Assembly: GCA_035772405.1 (NCBI GenBank)
Contig: JAYKKM010000147.1
Coordinates: 2,768,001 to 2,832,000 of the forward strand
Length of the DNA: 64,000 nt
Direction of reading: 5' to 3'
From: Chrysogorgia sp. JL179-B06
Taxonomy: Eukaryota > Cnidaria > Anthozoa > Scleralcyonacea > Chrysogorgiidae
Under the pieces are notes generated by a model. The model ran no database searches and was not told the origin of the DNA. It was given only the letters and a program-made list of their open reading frames with translations. Position numbers and translations under genes: made by a program. Each line of letters starts with the position of its first letter. The stretch's first letter is position 1. Shown here in pieces: positions 1 through 10,659 of the stretch.

Positions 1-138
1 AGTTTTATTTTGTTGTGATCTCTTGAGACCGCTGTTGATACGCTTGACTGTTTCCTATGCTCTTCCTTTGTTTTTTCTCCCGTAGAAAATGTCTTGCTCG
101 AAAATTTGCTTCTCTTTCCAATCTGGACAAATCTGGAT

Positions 139-817
139 TTACCCAGTATAACCATCTCTAGATTTTACTCCTTTCCCATTTCTATGATAGTATCTGGCAG
201 TTTCTGGCTTATCAAACTCTACAAGCAAAGGGCGAGGGGCACACTTTAAGACATTGCTTTCATCTTTTGGGCTACCCAAACGAAAGCACTTAATTATACA
301 CCCAGGGTCTTCTAGCTCAAGTATATCTTTCTTCTCATCATATTCTCTCCGTTTAATCGAAGAAACCTCCTTACACTCCGGTACATTTCGAATGATGATA
401 TTGCACTTTCGGCGATCCCGTTCAACAATATCGTCCTCGATTTTCTCCATTCCTTTTGCTACCACCGTTGCTGAAGATTTTTCAAAACAACCATTATAAT
501 GGTTCTTGTGTCTCCTTCGTTACCGACGCGTACGTACGAGCGGTATGCTTTTCCGTTTCCTTAACCACTGTTGTAACAAGAAGGGGTAGCACTTTCATTA
601 CCTCGGATTTAACTTTTTCGTGTAAGGACGGCTCCAAAACTTGGCTTTCATTATCATCTATTGGCTTAATAAAGCAACTCGGACAATGCCATTCGGTGTA
701 TTTGCTAGCTTCTTTAGAAGACATGCCATTAAGTCCTACACATCTTACATGCCACTTTACATTGCAGCTGCAACAGATTATCGTTGGACTATTATAACGA
801 ACACCCACCGTTTTCAT
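139..817 (-). pseudogene. LINE ORF1-like protein, broken, with PHD-type zinc finger
   Basis: Two adjoining minus-strand frames look like one ORF1 of a non-LTR retrotransposon. The upstream part (817-494) carries a PHD-like zinc finger: CCSC, then HVRC, then WHCPSC. The downstream part (465-139) has the IIIRNVPE motif seen in RRM-like LINE ORF1 proteins, followed by a basic tail. A frameshift or stop near 470-495 separates them. ORF1 proteins of this kind bind element RNA. No endonuclease or reverse transcriptase is visible before the window edge, so this is a fragment or continues to the left. A captured host PHD protein is less likely because the RNVPE segment follows directly. Confidence 0.6.
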
Positions 818-917
818 ATTACATGGGCAAAGAAGATCTACAGTACTAGCAGTAGCATACTATACAGTAGCATGCTACTGTAAATTATGCGAAATATCAA
901 CTTACTTAAAATCACTT

Positions 918-978
918 CGTATTGAAATAACGTTCGCTATGCAGTCGAATTCGCTACCAGTGAGCAACATTGCCAGAG
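918..978 (-). pseudogene. tRNA-Cys relic
   Basis: Minus-strand sequence keeps the D-arm (GCTC...GTAGC-like) and a TGCAG anticodon region related to the intact tRNA-Cys at 1868-1938, but the acceptor and T arms are lost or mutated. Confidence 0.5.
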
Positions 979-1186
979 AATCCCCGCAGTTTTGTCAATG
1001 TTGACAACATACTGCTATGCCGAAGAAGACGATCTAAAAGTAAATGTAAATCTATAAGCATATAGACGCCCAATAAAAATGATAAATTTTCAAATTGATT
1101 GCAGTTACATATATGAGAAGTTACAAAATGTACGAGAAGGCTAAAAGGGATGACGCAAAAAGACCATGCCATTTAAAAGAACTATC

Positions 1187-1285
1187 ACTAATCCTAATCA
1201 CAATCCTAATCCTAACCTTAACCTTTAACCGCGATCCCAACATTAAACCTAACCCTAAACGTAGCTAACCCTAACCTAATCAAAG
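1187..1285. repeat. Degenerate CCTAA-rich tract
   Basis: Runs of cctaatcc, cctaacc and ccctaa with interruptions. The same tract with the shared interruption 'accgcgatcc' recurs at 2741-2824 and 5739-5815, so it is part of the duplicated tRNA unit and not a true telomere. Confidence 0.6.
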
Positions 1286-1344
1286 TTAAAGAAAAGGTAA
1301 AAATTAAGATTCTTTGCAGTCCTCTCTTATATTTTTCCAAAATA

Positions 1345-1428
1345 TACGCCGTAGTCGGCATGATTTGAACATACGTGGAGAAACTTAAACACATTTCAAG
1401 TATGTCGCATTAACCGCTCAAACACGAA
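1345..1428 (-). pseudogene. tRNA-Ser(TGA) relic
   Basis: Minus-strand copy of the tRNA-Ser at 5881-5961 with a recognisable ACTTGAAAT anticodon loop. It has many substitutions in the D arm, variable arm and T arm, so it is probably not expressed. Confidence 0.6.
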
Positions 1429-1573
1429 TACCTAACCAGAGAAGAACAACTCAACTAGTACATATTAGTATTAATTATTCGAAAATTATAATTACTACAA
1501 TTAAGTAATTGGATACACCATGTTATCTATTATAGAGACTGTGCTTTAGAGATCTGTGCAAGAAAATGTTGAA

Positions 1574-1643
1574 GGGAGCGGTCAGTATACAACCAACGTA
1601 CTCGCAATCTGCAATAGAATGCTCTACCAATGAGCTGAACTGG
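1574..1643 (-). pseudogene. tRNA-Cys relic
   Basis: Aligns along its length to the intact tRNA-Cys at 1868-1938. The anticodon loop reads TTGCAGA, but mutations disrupt the acceptor and T stems. Confidence 0.55.
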
Positions 1644-1867
1644 ATTTCCTTTGATGTTTTTAAATTTTGCATTTATGCTGCACCGCAGGCAAAGATAATC
1701 TAACAATAAATTCAACCGTCAACATTAAAATCGGATAGGAGATGGCCATCGCGATGCTCATTAGTTCGAGACGTGTGTATTGATGCAGGCACAGAGACGA
1801 GAGATTATATAAAATACAAAATACTATGCACAATTATTTAGAAATTCACGAGCATTAAAAAGTAAAA

Positions 1868-1938
1868 GGGAGCGATCGGGTTTGAACCAACGACCTCTCG
1901 ATCTGCAGTCGAATGCTCTACCACTGAGCTACACTCCC
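1868..1938 (-). tRNA. tRNA-Cys (anticodon GCA)
   Basis: A 71-nt cloverleaf folds on the minus strand with every stem paired. Acceptor is GGGAGTG/CGCTCCC, D stem GCTC/GAGC, anticodon stem closes the loop CTGCAGA, and the T arm carries TTCAAAC. The anticodon is GCA, decoding UGC. The internal A box (TAGCTCAGTGG) and B box (GGTTCAAAC) match RNA polymerase III promoters. A TTTT terminator follows at 1867-1864. It is the only fully paired tRNA of the cluster and is likely the functional source of the nearby relics. It decodes cysteine in cytosolic translation. Confidence 0.93.
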
Positions 1939-2036
1939 TTTCCTTTCGTAAGTTCAATTTTCAATATATATACAGCATAGTAGATTCACAGAATGTAAGA
2001 ATAAAGAAGGCCCGCCCCTTCACATCTCTCAGGAGA

Positions 2037-2098
2037 CGCCCATTGAAACAACGTCCTCTAGATATGAGTCAAATGTTCTACCATTGAATGACATTCAC
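2037..2098 (-). pseudogene. tRNA-Cys relic
   Basis: Decayed minus-strand copy. The anticodon region is altered to CTCATAT and the acceptor stem is unpaired. Confidence 0.5.
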
Positions 2099-2271
2099 AG
2101 AGCTAGGAGTCCCCTCAGTTTTGAGAATGTTGCCAATGTATAACTGCTGCGCAGAAGCAGATATTCATGATATGGCTGGCTTCATTCAAATGTGCGAACA
2201 TACTCACAAATCGACCCTCAATCGTTTGAATGTTTGCAGCATAGAGATGTGAAATCTGAAAAAAATAAATG

Positions 2272-2354
2272 GTTGTCGGCAGGATTTGAACCTATACGCG
2301 GGGAAACCCCAACAGATTTCTAGCCTGTCGCCTTAACCACTCAGCCACGACTAC
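2272..2354 (-). tRNA. tRNA-Ser (anticodon AGA), possibly decayed
   Basis: A class II tRNA with a long variable arm (TTGGGG...CCCC) is read on the minus strand. The anticodon loop CTAGAAA gives AGA, decoding UCU. The A box (TGGCTGAGTGG) and B box (GGTTCAAAT) are intact. One acceptor pair is mismatched, and two bases inserted before the T stem (GTATAGG) break the normal GCAGG/CCTGC pairing. It may be a recent pseudogene. Confidence 0.6.
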
Positions 2355-2449
2355 CTATATCATATCAATGCATGCTACTTTAAATTATGCGAAATATACA
2401 TTTACTTAAAATTGAGAAATTGGATTCGATTGATTTTCATATTTAAAAG

Positions 2450-2516
2450 CGAGCGGTTGGTATTGAAACAACGTCCTCGCGATATGCAGTAGAATGCTCT
2501 ACCAGTGAGCAACATT
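2450..2516 (-). pseudogene. tRNA-Cys relic
   Basis: The anticodon loop ACTGCATA and D arm are still readable. The T arm is degraded, and the same degraded version recurs at 6003-6066 in opposite orientation. Confidence 0.5.
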
Positions 2517-2740
2517 ACCAGAGAGTTCCCTCAGTTTTGACAAAAATGTTGCCAATATACTGCTTCGCAGAAGCAGATGATGTAAAAATAAATATAGCCG
2601 ACATCATTCAAATCTATGCATAGACGCCCATAGAAAAATGTTAAGATTTCAAATATATTTGTTACAGAAATGAGAAATTACAAATTATACGTACAAGGCT
2701 AAAAGGGTGACTTAAAAAGACCATGCCATTTTCAAGAATA

Positions 2741-2824
2741 TGTCTAATCCTAATCACAATCCTAATCCTAACCTTAACCGCGATCCTAATATTAAACCTA
2801 ACCTTGATGCTAACATTAAACATA
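2741..2824. repeat. Degenerate CCTAA-rich tract
   Basis: Second copy of the CCTAA spacer tract of the tRNA unit, with the same 'accgcgatcct' interruption. Confidence 0.55.
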
Positions 2825-2901
2825 ACTCTAAACGTGCTAACAAGCTAAAGTCGAGGCTAAAGGAAGATGTAGTAAATTCGGGTGTCGGAGGGTTTTATAT
2901 T

Positions 2902-3004
2902 ACGTAAAAGCAGATAGCAATAATTGTATCAGTGGATGAGTCACTGAAATGTGAACAAATGTCTACAGACCTTTTCAATACATATCAATACATACATCAA
3001 ATTG
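2902..3004 (+). repeat. 103-bp direct repeat, copy 1
   Basis: From 'acgtaaaagcagatagc' to 'catcaaattg'. It is matched by 4108-4210 with a single visible mismatch (gtctaca versus gtcaaca). The two copies bracket the hAT-like element at 3115-3882 but are not its target duplication. Confidence 0.85.
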
Positions 3005-3114
3005 TGCGAGGAATTCCGTTAAAATGTTGACTGCGAAGAAATGCAAAATTTAAATGTGGCAAGACGCCAGGAACTGAGCGAAACGAGACTTTTAATATAA
3101 TGTGGTTTCCTTTG

Positions 3115-3882
3115 CAGGGCCTTTTTTAAGGATTTTCCCGTGGGGGGGGGCATTTTCCTAAAAGGGACCTTCGTAGCCAAAATATAGGCTTACTGTTTCT
3201 GAGGCAGGCTTTTTCGTATATATATATATATATATATTTGTCTGCCATTTTATTTAAAAATTTTTTTTCTACAGTTCATGATCAGTGGCGGATCCAGGGC
3301 TGTTCGAAAGGGGTAACGGTAATCTAGTAGGGGGGTCTGGGAGCATGCCCCCTCAGGAACATTTTTAATTTTGCAAAGCCCAGAAGTGCTTTTACGGCGA
3401 TTTCTGATAATAATTTTTGCGAAATTAAGGCACCACGCCATTGCTAAAAATGCACGATTACATAGGGCATCAAGATTATGAAACACTTTAATATATAAAC
3501 TCAGAAGTAGTACGGAACCAATATAAACACTTTAGCCTTTAGGCATCTTCATAAGCTACCAAAACATTGTGCTTATAATCGGTCATATAATATTGCGTTT
3601 ATCATATTATGGTAAAAAACAGAAAACACTTGTTTGCGGGATTTTAAATGGGGGACGCGCGCCACGTAGGTCAACATAACAATTTCAGTAAGTCTATAAG
3701 TTGTTAATTAAGGGCTAAAACTTACTTTCCATTTGTTTAATTTTTATTTCTTGCTTATTGGTTGATTAAATTTAAGAAAAAGGGACTTTTCCTGGGGGGG
3801 CAAAAATTGATTAGTGGGGGGGCACAAGGGGGGACTGGGGGGGGGCAAATGCCCCCCAGCTTAATAGTTAAAAAAGGCCCTG
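3115..3882. mobile_element. Non-autonomous hAT-like element, 768 bp
   Basis: The ends are perfect 15-bp terminal inverted repeats, CAGGGCCTTTTTTAA and its complement. They are flanked by the exact 8-bp duplication TTCCTTTG at 3107-3114 and 3883-3890. An 8-bp duplication with CAGGG ends is diagnostic of the hAT superfamily. The interior has G-rich runs, a short TA microsatellite at about 3221-3238 and no transposase. The internal 'ggcggatccaggg' region near 3287 resembles the end of a second hAT-like element. Confidence 0.9.
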
Positions 3883-4107
3883 TTCCTTTGGCAGAAGTTT
3901 TATTTAAAAAATGGTGTGGAAATATATAGTTACGAACATGAAAACTGACTAAACAACGTTAAAGAAACAAAAACTAATTCTAAACTAGCAGTAGATTTAG
4001 TACTGGACGACCCTAGACTCTATCTTTGTAATTAATCCAAGGTTACACACGCCGATTTCTGTGGCAATACTAAATAGTGTTGCAAGATAAATCGGGCATC
4101 CGCCTAC

Positions 4108-4210
4108 ACGTAAAAGCAGATAGCAATAATTGTATCAGTGGATGAGTCACTGAAATGTGAACAAATGTCAACAGACCTTTTCAATACATATCAATACATA
4201 CATCAAATTG
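4108..4210 (+). repeat. 103-bp direct repeat, copy 2
   Basis: Partner of 2902-3004 (one visible mismatch). Confidence 0.85.
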
Positions 4211-4836
4211 ACATTTCACTATCGTCCTGCATTTTGGAACGTTTTATTATCTGTATTCATGATATAATAATTGTATTGATAAAGCGTGGCAAGTTCTTGA
4301 TCCCGTATCAAAAACATAGAATGCATTGGCGACGCTAAAATCTGTGTTGAATGGCAACGTTACACATAAATCAACGTGGGTGAAGACGCGTATACACGAT
4401 GCGACAAAAATATGCACATTCAATAGATTCCTAATTAGTTGCATGAGTTGATAGCTATATATATAATATAAGACAAAAGAAAATCTAGCCTAAATGGACT
4501 TATTTTGGCGACTGTTGTTTCAACTTTTGAAAATATTTCAACTTTCCACGCAACATTCTCATGTCGCAAAACGTTAATATTTTGTGATTTTGTTGCGTAT
4601 AGCATGTTTTGGTCGTAGCGTCAGTGAACACAGTAGCTCTGATGTAATTTTATCGTCATCTCGTCGACGCCGTATATCGAATGGCGTTCTTTTAATATGT
4701 GCCGTTCTCCTCGAGATTACTGTAGCTTCTGCCAGTACTTTGCGTTAATCTCGAGCCGTGAAAAGCACAATAGATCAGAATAAATCTGTCATCTTGTCAC
4801 ATTTTTTTGCATGGGCAAGTTTGTAGCCAAATGATT

Positions 4837-5028
4837 TTATAAAATGACACTTAAAATGGGATTCCTTCCACTACCAGTTCGATTGTATGGAGCGATAAAC
4901 TGTCCTACAGCAAACCGCGATGTTTTGATTCCTTCTTCCTCCAAAATTTGTGTGATTTTCATAATCGAAACGCCAGAAGATTTTAACGATACAATTCGAT
5001 TTCTAGCGAATTGAGAAAGCTTTTCCAT
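4837..5028 (-). pseudogene. Tc1/mariner-like transposase N-terminal fragment
   Basis: The frame from the Met at 5028 has the Tc1-type helix-turn-helix pattern: RNRIVSLKSSGVSI, then KITQILEEEGIKTSR, then a TGSGR linker. In the family this region binds the element ends. The DDE catalytic domain is absent and the frame runs into unrelated residues by 4837. The reading frame upstream to 5220 lies mainly in a minisatellite and is not taken as coding. Confidence 0.65.
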
Positions 5029-5169
5029 TCTGATCTGAGTGAACACAAGATTCGAGTGATAGAACAGGAGAGAACAATAAGAACAGAACGACTCGGATAA
5101 CCTTCGCAATGTAATCGAATCACCGAACGCGATGCGAGCTCTGCGTCCAGCGAGTACAGCGTTCAGCGA

Positions 5170-5249
5170 GACGCAAGACAAACGCAAGACGGACGCCAGA
5201 CGAACGCAAGACGGACGCAAGAACGCAAGACGAACGCAAGACGGACGCT
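5170..5249. repeat. Minisatellite, about 10-bp unit
   Basis: Roughly eight imperfect copies of ACGCAAGACG/ACGCAAGACA, with ACGCCAGACG variants. Confidence 0.85.
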
Positions 5250-5311
5250 GAGTATACTCACAAATCGACCCCCAATCGTTTGAATGTATAGTGCTGCACA
5301 GAGATGTGAAA

Positions 5312-5391
5312 TAGTCGGCAGGATTTGATCGTACGCGGGTAAACCCCAGCAGATTTCTAGTTTGTCTCCTTAATCACTAGCCCACGACTAC
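5312..5391 (-). pseudogene. tRNA-Ser(AGA) relic
   Basis: Matches the tRNA-Ser at 2272-2354 with a CTAGAAA loop, but the D arm, the T-loop (TTCGATC to TACGATC) and several stems are mutated. It shares the upstream flank 'actcacaaatcgacc' with 2272-2354. Confidence 0.6.
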
Positions 5392-5482
5392 CTAACCGCG
5401 CATGTGTTGATAAGAAATTTATACATGCTGCTGTAAATTATGCGAAATATCAACTTACTTAAAATCGCTTGATTTTCTATCT

Positions 5483-5527
5483 TCTAAACGATATGCAGTC
5501 GAATTCTCTACCTCTGAGCAACATTGC
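5483..5527 (-). pseudogene. tRNA-Cys relic, partial
   Basis: Only the anticodon arm (CTGCATAT) and D arm remain. Confidence 0.45.
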
Positions 5528-5738
5528 CAGAGAGTTCCCGCAGTTTTGTCAATGTTGACAAGATACTTCTATGCCGAAGAAGACGATCTAAAAGTAAATT
5601 CAAATCTAAGCATAGACGCCCAATAAAAATGTTAAATTTTCGAATTTATTGAAGGTACATACAGTATATGAGAAGTTACAAAATGTATACGACAAGGCTA
5701 AAAGGGATGACTCAAAAAGAACATTTTGAAGAACTAGA

Positions 5739-5815
5739 CTAATCCTAATCACAATCCTAACCTTAACCGCGATCCTAACATTAAACCTAACCCTAACCGT
5801 AGCCAACCCTAAATA
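5739..5815. repeat. Degenerate CCTAA-rich tract
   Basis: Third copy of the spacer tract, again with 'accgcgatcctaac'. Confidence 0.55.
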
Positions 5816-5880
5816 AAGAAAAGAAAAAATGGAGAGATCCTTTGGAGTACCCTCCTTCATCCATTTCCAAAATATACGCC

Positions 5881-5961
5881 CAAGTCGGCAGGATATGAAC
5901 CTGCGCGGGGAAACCCCAACAGATTTCAAGTCTGTCGCCTTAACCACTCGGCCACAACTAC
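5881..5961 (-). tRNA. tRNA-Ser (anticodon TGA), borderline
   Basis: An 81-nt class II tRNA on the minus strand with A box (TGGCCGAGTGG), anticodon loop CTTGAAA (TGA, decoding UCA), long variable arm and paired GCAGG/CCTGC T stem. The outer two acceptor pairs are mismatched and the T loop reads TTCATAT in place of TTCGAAT. It is the best-preserved Ser copy here, but these changes may have silenced it. Confidence 0.6.
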
Positions 5962-6002
5962 TTACTGTAGATCATCTGCAAAACTGAGGGAACTCTCTCG
6001 TA

Positions 6003-6066
6003 ATGTTGCTCACTCGTAGAGTATTCTACTGCACATATCGAGAGGCGTTGTTTCAATACCAACCGC
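6003..6066 (+). pseudogene. tRNA-Cys relic, inverted
   Basis: Plus-strand copy of the degraded tRNA-Cys at 2450-2516 with flanking spacer, showing that part of the cluster was duplicated in inverted orientation. Confidence 0.5.
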
Positions 6067-6270
6067 TTGCTTTTAAAGATAGAAAATCAATCGAATCCAA
6101 TTTCTCAATTTTAAGTAAATTTATATTTCGCATATATTAAAGTAGCATGCACAAATTTCTTATCATCGACTACCCGGTTAAAAATAAATATAGCCGACAT
6201 CAATCAAATCTATGCATAGATGCTCAAGAAAAACGTTAAGATTTAAAATATATTGATGTTACGGAAATGA

Positions 6271-8099
6271 GATGTTATTTTCGCGCAGAGATATTCCTTC
6301 GTCCCTCCGCAATGGTAAATCAGAAGCAAAGTCTTCTCAGCTTTACTTGTTAGAGCAGTTCCAAAAGGTTCGTAGAACACATGTTGAATAGACTAGTTAA
6401 TGTCAGACAACGCAAACAAACGAATTGGGCACCTGAAACATATTGGGCCGACCAATCAGATGGCTGCAGTAGTCTCGGCAGATCAGGCAAAAAAGGTCAT
6501 AGTAATTCTGGCAGACCAATTATATGCTCGTGTTAGAGATTGTTGGAGACCCCACTAAATAATTAGCCAATCAGAAGAACCGAAAAAAATCGCAGATCAG
6601 GCAAAAGATACGGCGAGATTCGGCAAACCGATCAGCGCTTGCGATAAAGGCTGGTTCAAAAATACAGCCAATAATACGTAAGGAAGGCAAAATGATTGAC
6701 ATTCGAAAAACAAAATACCAAAAGACGTCACGGACCGCGGTAGCCTGCGAGCAGCGGCTCTCTTGAGCGGTTCAAAGACGTAATCTGATTCTCGTTATTA
6801 CGTAACATCACCACAGACATCGGACGCAATTCGTGTCATGCGTTGTTTGAATAAGGAAATATAAGAGCAGAATTCGTGGAAACTATTTTCAACTTAGGCG
6901 GCTGACCTATTTACCTAACGGTAAATCCGCCCCTGCCTATCCCTAACCATAGAAGAGCAACGCAACTAATACATGTTTAGTACTAGAAATACGTGTAACG
7001 CAATAACCCGTCGCTCGCCTCTTCCCCCTAGAGTTTATTTCCCGATCCATGGTCCCCAGGGCCCACAGACCGCGTATGCCCCGGCAATCGGTAACCGTAA
7101 CAATAATTATAATAATCATAATCCAAATCCTACCCTAACCCTAACCAAACCCTAACCGTGCCTATCCAGCCTGTGGGGATTTTACATATTCGTAATCTTT
7201 GGGTTCTACCAAAAAGATATATCTTGTTGTTCGAAAATTTCATCTTCAGATACCCTTTTCCCCCGCTAAAGTTCACAGGAAGTGACGTCACGCAGGGACA
7301 CACGATATTTTGCGGAGTGATTCAACAACGAAATACAGCGAAAGTTTGGCTTTGAACTTTAAACAGCCTGTTTAGACAAAATTCACTCAATTCCTAAACA
7401 TTCACTGTTGAATAATAGCTTAGATATATTCTCTATATGATGAACAGTTCCTTCTTTTGTATTGTTTGTCTTTACTCTCTGTACTGAGTTTACAGAATTC
7501 ATTTATAGTGTTCCATATGATACTGATCACAATTTTTCGACTGCATGTTATACATTTTTTTATGCATGTTATATATCTCTTTTTTTCTTGTCTTAGGCCA
7601 TTTCTAAAGAATAGAGAATAACAAAACAAAATATATTAATAAAATAAAGAAACATAGTAGATATAAAGACGTTGAACATTTTATAAAACAATTAATAATG
7701 CATCAGTCATTTGAAATCCCAACCCCCGGGACATGGTGGGGATTTAGCGCGGACAAGGTGGGTAATTACATGTAACACACATTTAACGGAGAGCCGTGGA
7801 AATAACAATACGTATTTATAACCGGGACATTGAGCGGTGATTTAACAGTCGTCACTGGAATTCTATTCCGGAAACAGGTCGGGTTAACGTCCGGGACGGG
7901 GTTAGCAGTTTAGCTTTTTCTAAACCAAATTTCCCAATTTTTATTTTTGGCTTTTCGAAATTATACATTTACTGTATATGTGATTATACCGCTGACCATA
8001 GCATAACATAAATATTTTATGTTTAGTTGAGAGCTGGAATTGCTTGCACATATTTTGACAATGTATTATAAAATACTTTATAGAATATGCTTAAAACCG
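6271..8099. other. Intergenic, no gene recognised
   Basis: No convincing coding region, RNA or complete element is seen. A short CCTAA-like tract lies at 7122-7158. The segment about 7175-7205 ('ggggattttacatattcgtaa') resembles the terminal part of the small inverted-repeat element at 54014-54097. Confidence 0.5.
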
Positions 8100-8129
8100 T
8101 AGGCTTTACAAACCCAAATCAAGTTTCTT

Positions 8130-9106
8130 TTAATAAACACACTTTGATTTCAAACGAAGCTTTAATAAACGTCCACTTATAAAAACGAAACAAGCCAGGG
8201 ACCACATTATGTACACAGCTTCTTGAGCACTAATTTCAACACTGTTTAAAAATTTATTACCTATATCTCTCACTTGCTGCTTAATACTAGCATTTCCTTC
8301 CCTTGCTTCAGCACACGCAGTACGTAGTTGTTCACTCATTCCCTTTTGGGCTTTATATATATACGAAACAATATACATTGCACATGAATACACATCAAGA
8401 ACAAACTGAATATCCATATTTGCTCTCCAGGCACTGAGACATGCAGGATTATAATTGTTTATTCTTATCTCATTGGGATTTCTTTTCAAACATATTGTGG
8501 GGCAATTGAGCGATGATCGAATTGCCAGAAAATAGTCATTTTCAGAGATATTCAGATCAGTTAATAGCTGATCAAATGTGATATTTTCACCTTCTTTCAC
8601 AAAACCTAATTTAGTTTCCTAATATCATTTTCAAATACATTATCATGATCAAGGGATAAAGTATGTTAGTTGACCTAATTGGTGGTTGAGGGTAATTAAA
8701 TCAACATTCTTTTTTTGACTTTTTGCGACAAGTATGGGAGTGTCTGCGTGTTTTTCGATTAACAAAATTAAGTAGCTCAGGCTCATAATCTGGTAAATGG
8801 CGACTAATGATTTTATCAATAAAAGATGTGACATCGTCATCTTTATCAACTGCAAGTACTGGGGCATTTTCTAGACATATAACATATGAATACGAGTTGA
8901 ACCTCTTTGCTGATACTCAACCCTGTAGAACCAGTCTTCAATTTTCCTAAAGGGGAAATGCTGCTCATTATAAATGCCTTCAAAAATTTATTAAACTGAT
9001 AGTCAAAATGTCTTGCACAAGTTACTGGGTCACTTTGAATGAGTCTGCATTTTTCTTGCCAAGTTAATTCAAAGTTCATCATCAGTATAATCTTTGTGAT
9101 CAACAA
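8130..9106 (-). pseudogene. Helitron Rep (HUH endonuclease) domain, copy A
   Basis: Three frames (9106-8846, 8867-8649, 8600-8130) together cover the Rep region of a Helitron replication protein. In the family the HUH motif coordinates metal and tyrosines nick DNA in rolling-circle transposition. Here the HUH site reads GSTRIHML, whereas copy B reads GSPHIHML, so the first histidine is replaced by arginine. The C-terminal block [19 protein letters not shown] with its tyrosines and the following KAQKGMS are kept. A helicase domain is not present downstream. The copy is inactive by frameshift and by loss of the metal ligand. Confidence 0.75.
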
Positions 9107-9998
9107 GTTGCCCTAATATTTTAAGGAGGTGTAACCACTTTGTTTCAGCTGTGGAAAAGCTACAGAATAAAGTTGCAGGACCCAATTGTCTTATCATTGC
9201 AAAAAGATCTTTTTTAGCTTTTTCAAAATATGGTGGTGAACCTCTTAGCGCTCTTAAGAATTTGAAGCCTTCATCAAAGTTAACAATTCTCTCTATAATT
9301 ATTTCTATGAGTCTTTCTCAATGCAATTTGACATTTACCCAAAAGTATTTTCATTTGTAGCTTTTTAGTCTTGAAAAATATATTATCAACACACATTGCT
9401 GCTCTTCTGTCTGATCTTCTTAATTCTCATTTGCAAATATCACTATAGAAAACTTTGACTGATCTTTCTTTATCTTCAGGCCTTTTTTACCAAGAAATAT
9501 TCCCGGGTAAGCTATAGTTCTTCAGAATATGTATCTCTAAATATACTAAGTGGTCTGCTACCTTCCCATGATATTCCAGGAAATCTGTAGCTGTCAACAT
9601 GGTATCAGTTACACCAGCTGGTATTGCTGCTTCATCTTCACTCCAATCTTCATTTTGACATTTTGTATGATTTGGGTTAACATTTGAATTATGATCATGT
9701 CTGCTTTCTGAATAATGTTTTTCCTGTGGTATAATATCATTATCATTTAAATCTAAAATATTTTGAAAGTTATTCTGCCAGTCCTTGTTAAAAATAATGC
9801 CTTGCTCTTGATAAAGAAAAAAAAACTTTTAAACTGAACTTTGATTGTCCCAGTCTAATGTGGTATTCTCGGCAAGGTATTTACAGTATTGACAACATCA
9901 GCAGGTACATTAACAACATTGCCATTTATTTTAAATTGTTTGCCTCTTGGAGCTTGCATAAGCTTTTGAAAGGCTATTCTTGGTGCAACAAGTCTCCA

Positions 9999-10643
9999 CT
10001 ATAATTCATTTAAATCAAATAACTCGGATGACTTTTCTGTAAATAACATTCCATTTTTCACAGCAAAAGGTGGTATTTTATTCTTTTTTAAATACTTTTC
10101 ACATGTTCGATAAATCCATTCAATGTTGTCAACACTCAATTTATTGAATATTAAGTACTGCACCATATTGGGGTTTGATATTCTCAGTTTTTCAGCAGTA
10201 TTAACACTGTGCCTGTACCATAACTGATCACAACATGTGCAAACGTGTAATGGACCTTTTGAGACAGCTATGTGAAACTTATGGACAAGATCTGAAATCA
10301 CAGTAGCATTGTTTGCTCTCTTTTTCTTATTATACAATTGCTTTTGTAAAAGGCGCTTTTCCTTGTGCTTAGCAGTTTCATTCTCCTGCGCTTTCTTATT
10401 ACACACTTGCTTTTGTAAAAAGCGCTTTTCCTTATGCTCAGCAGTTTCATTCTCTTTCATTTTCTTATTATACACTTGATTTGCTCTAAGTCTATTTTTT
10501 TTGCACTCTGGAGATTCATTTTTATTCATTTGTCGACGCTTAGCAAGTCTTTTCTCTCGACTTGATTCAGTTTCATTTGTTTTCCTTTTCAAATAGTTTA
10601 TTCGTTGAGCTTTTAGTCTTTTTTCTGTGTTTTTCATCTTCAT
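9999..10643 (-). pseudogene. Helitron N-terminal basic and Cys-rich region, copy A
   Basis: The frame begins with several imperfect 20-25-residue repeats of the type NETAEHKEKRLLQKQ (residues about 1-110), very rich in Lys, Arg and Asn. A CTCCDQLWYRHSV segment follows (about 130-145), then a DNIEWIYRTCEKYLKKNKIPPF block that looks zinc-binding. The same order is in copy B at 17040-16569 and 15545-15183. In Helitron proteins this region precedes Rep. The frame stops at 9999 just before the matching copy B sequence continues. Confidence 0.65.
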
Positions 10644-10659
10644 TAGCTATTTTTTTTAT

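Larger units (their letters stand above)
880..6270. repeat. Duplicated and decaying tRNA-Cys/tRNA-Ser cluster
   Basis: A unit recurs in which a minus-strand tRNA-Cys-like sequence is followed by a spacer and a minus-strand tRNA-Ser-like sequence. The spacer includes a segment about 'gaagaagacgatctaaaag', then a degenerate CCTAA-rich tract. Copies are recognisable at about 880-1430, 1846-2355, 2365-2880, 5250-5400 and 5400-5965, plus an inverted piece at 5966-6270. Most tRNA copies are mutated. The conservation of spacer as well as tRNA shows segmental duplication, not independent tRNA insertion. Confidence 0.7.

Noticed and set aside
954..5947. Conserved open frames at 954-1172 and 5606-5947 sharing an FENL(S/T)FLLGVY stretch as a gene family
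   Set aside because: The similarity comes from duplicated tRNA spacer DNA and the frames overlap tRNA and CCTAA sequence.
1187..7158. CCCTAA-rich tracts as telomeric DNA
   Set aside because: They are short, degenerate and share the same interruptions in each copy, so they are part of the duplicated tRNA unit.
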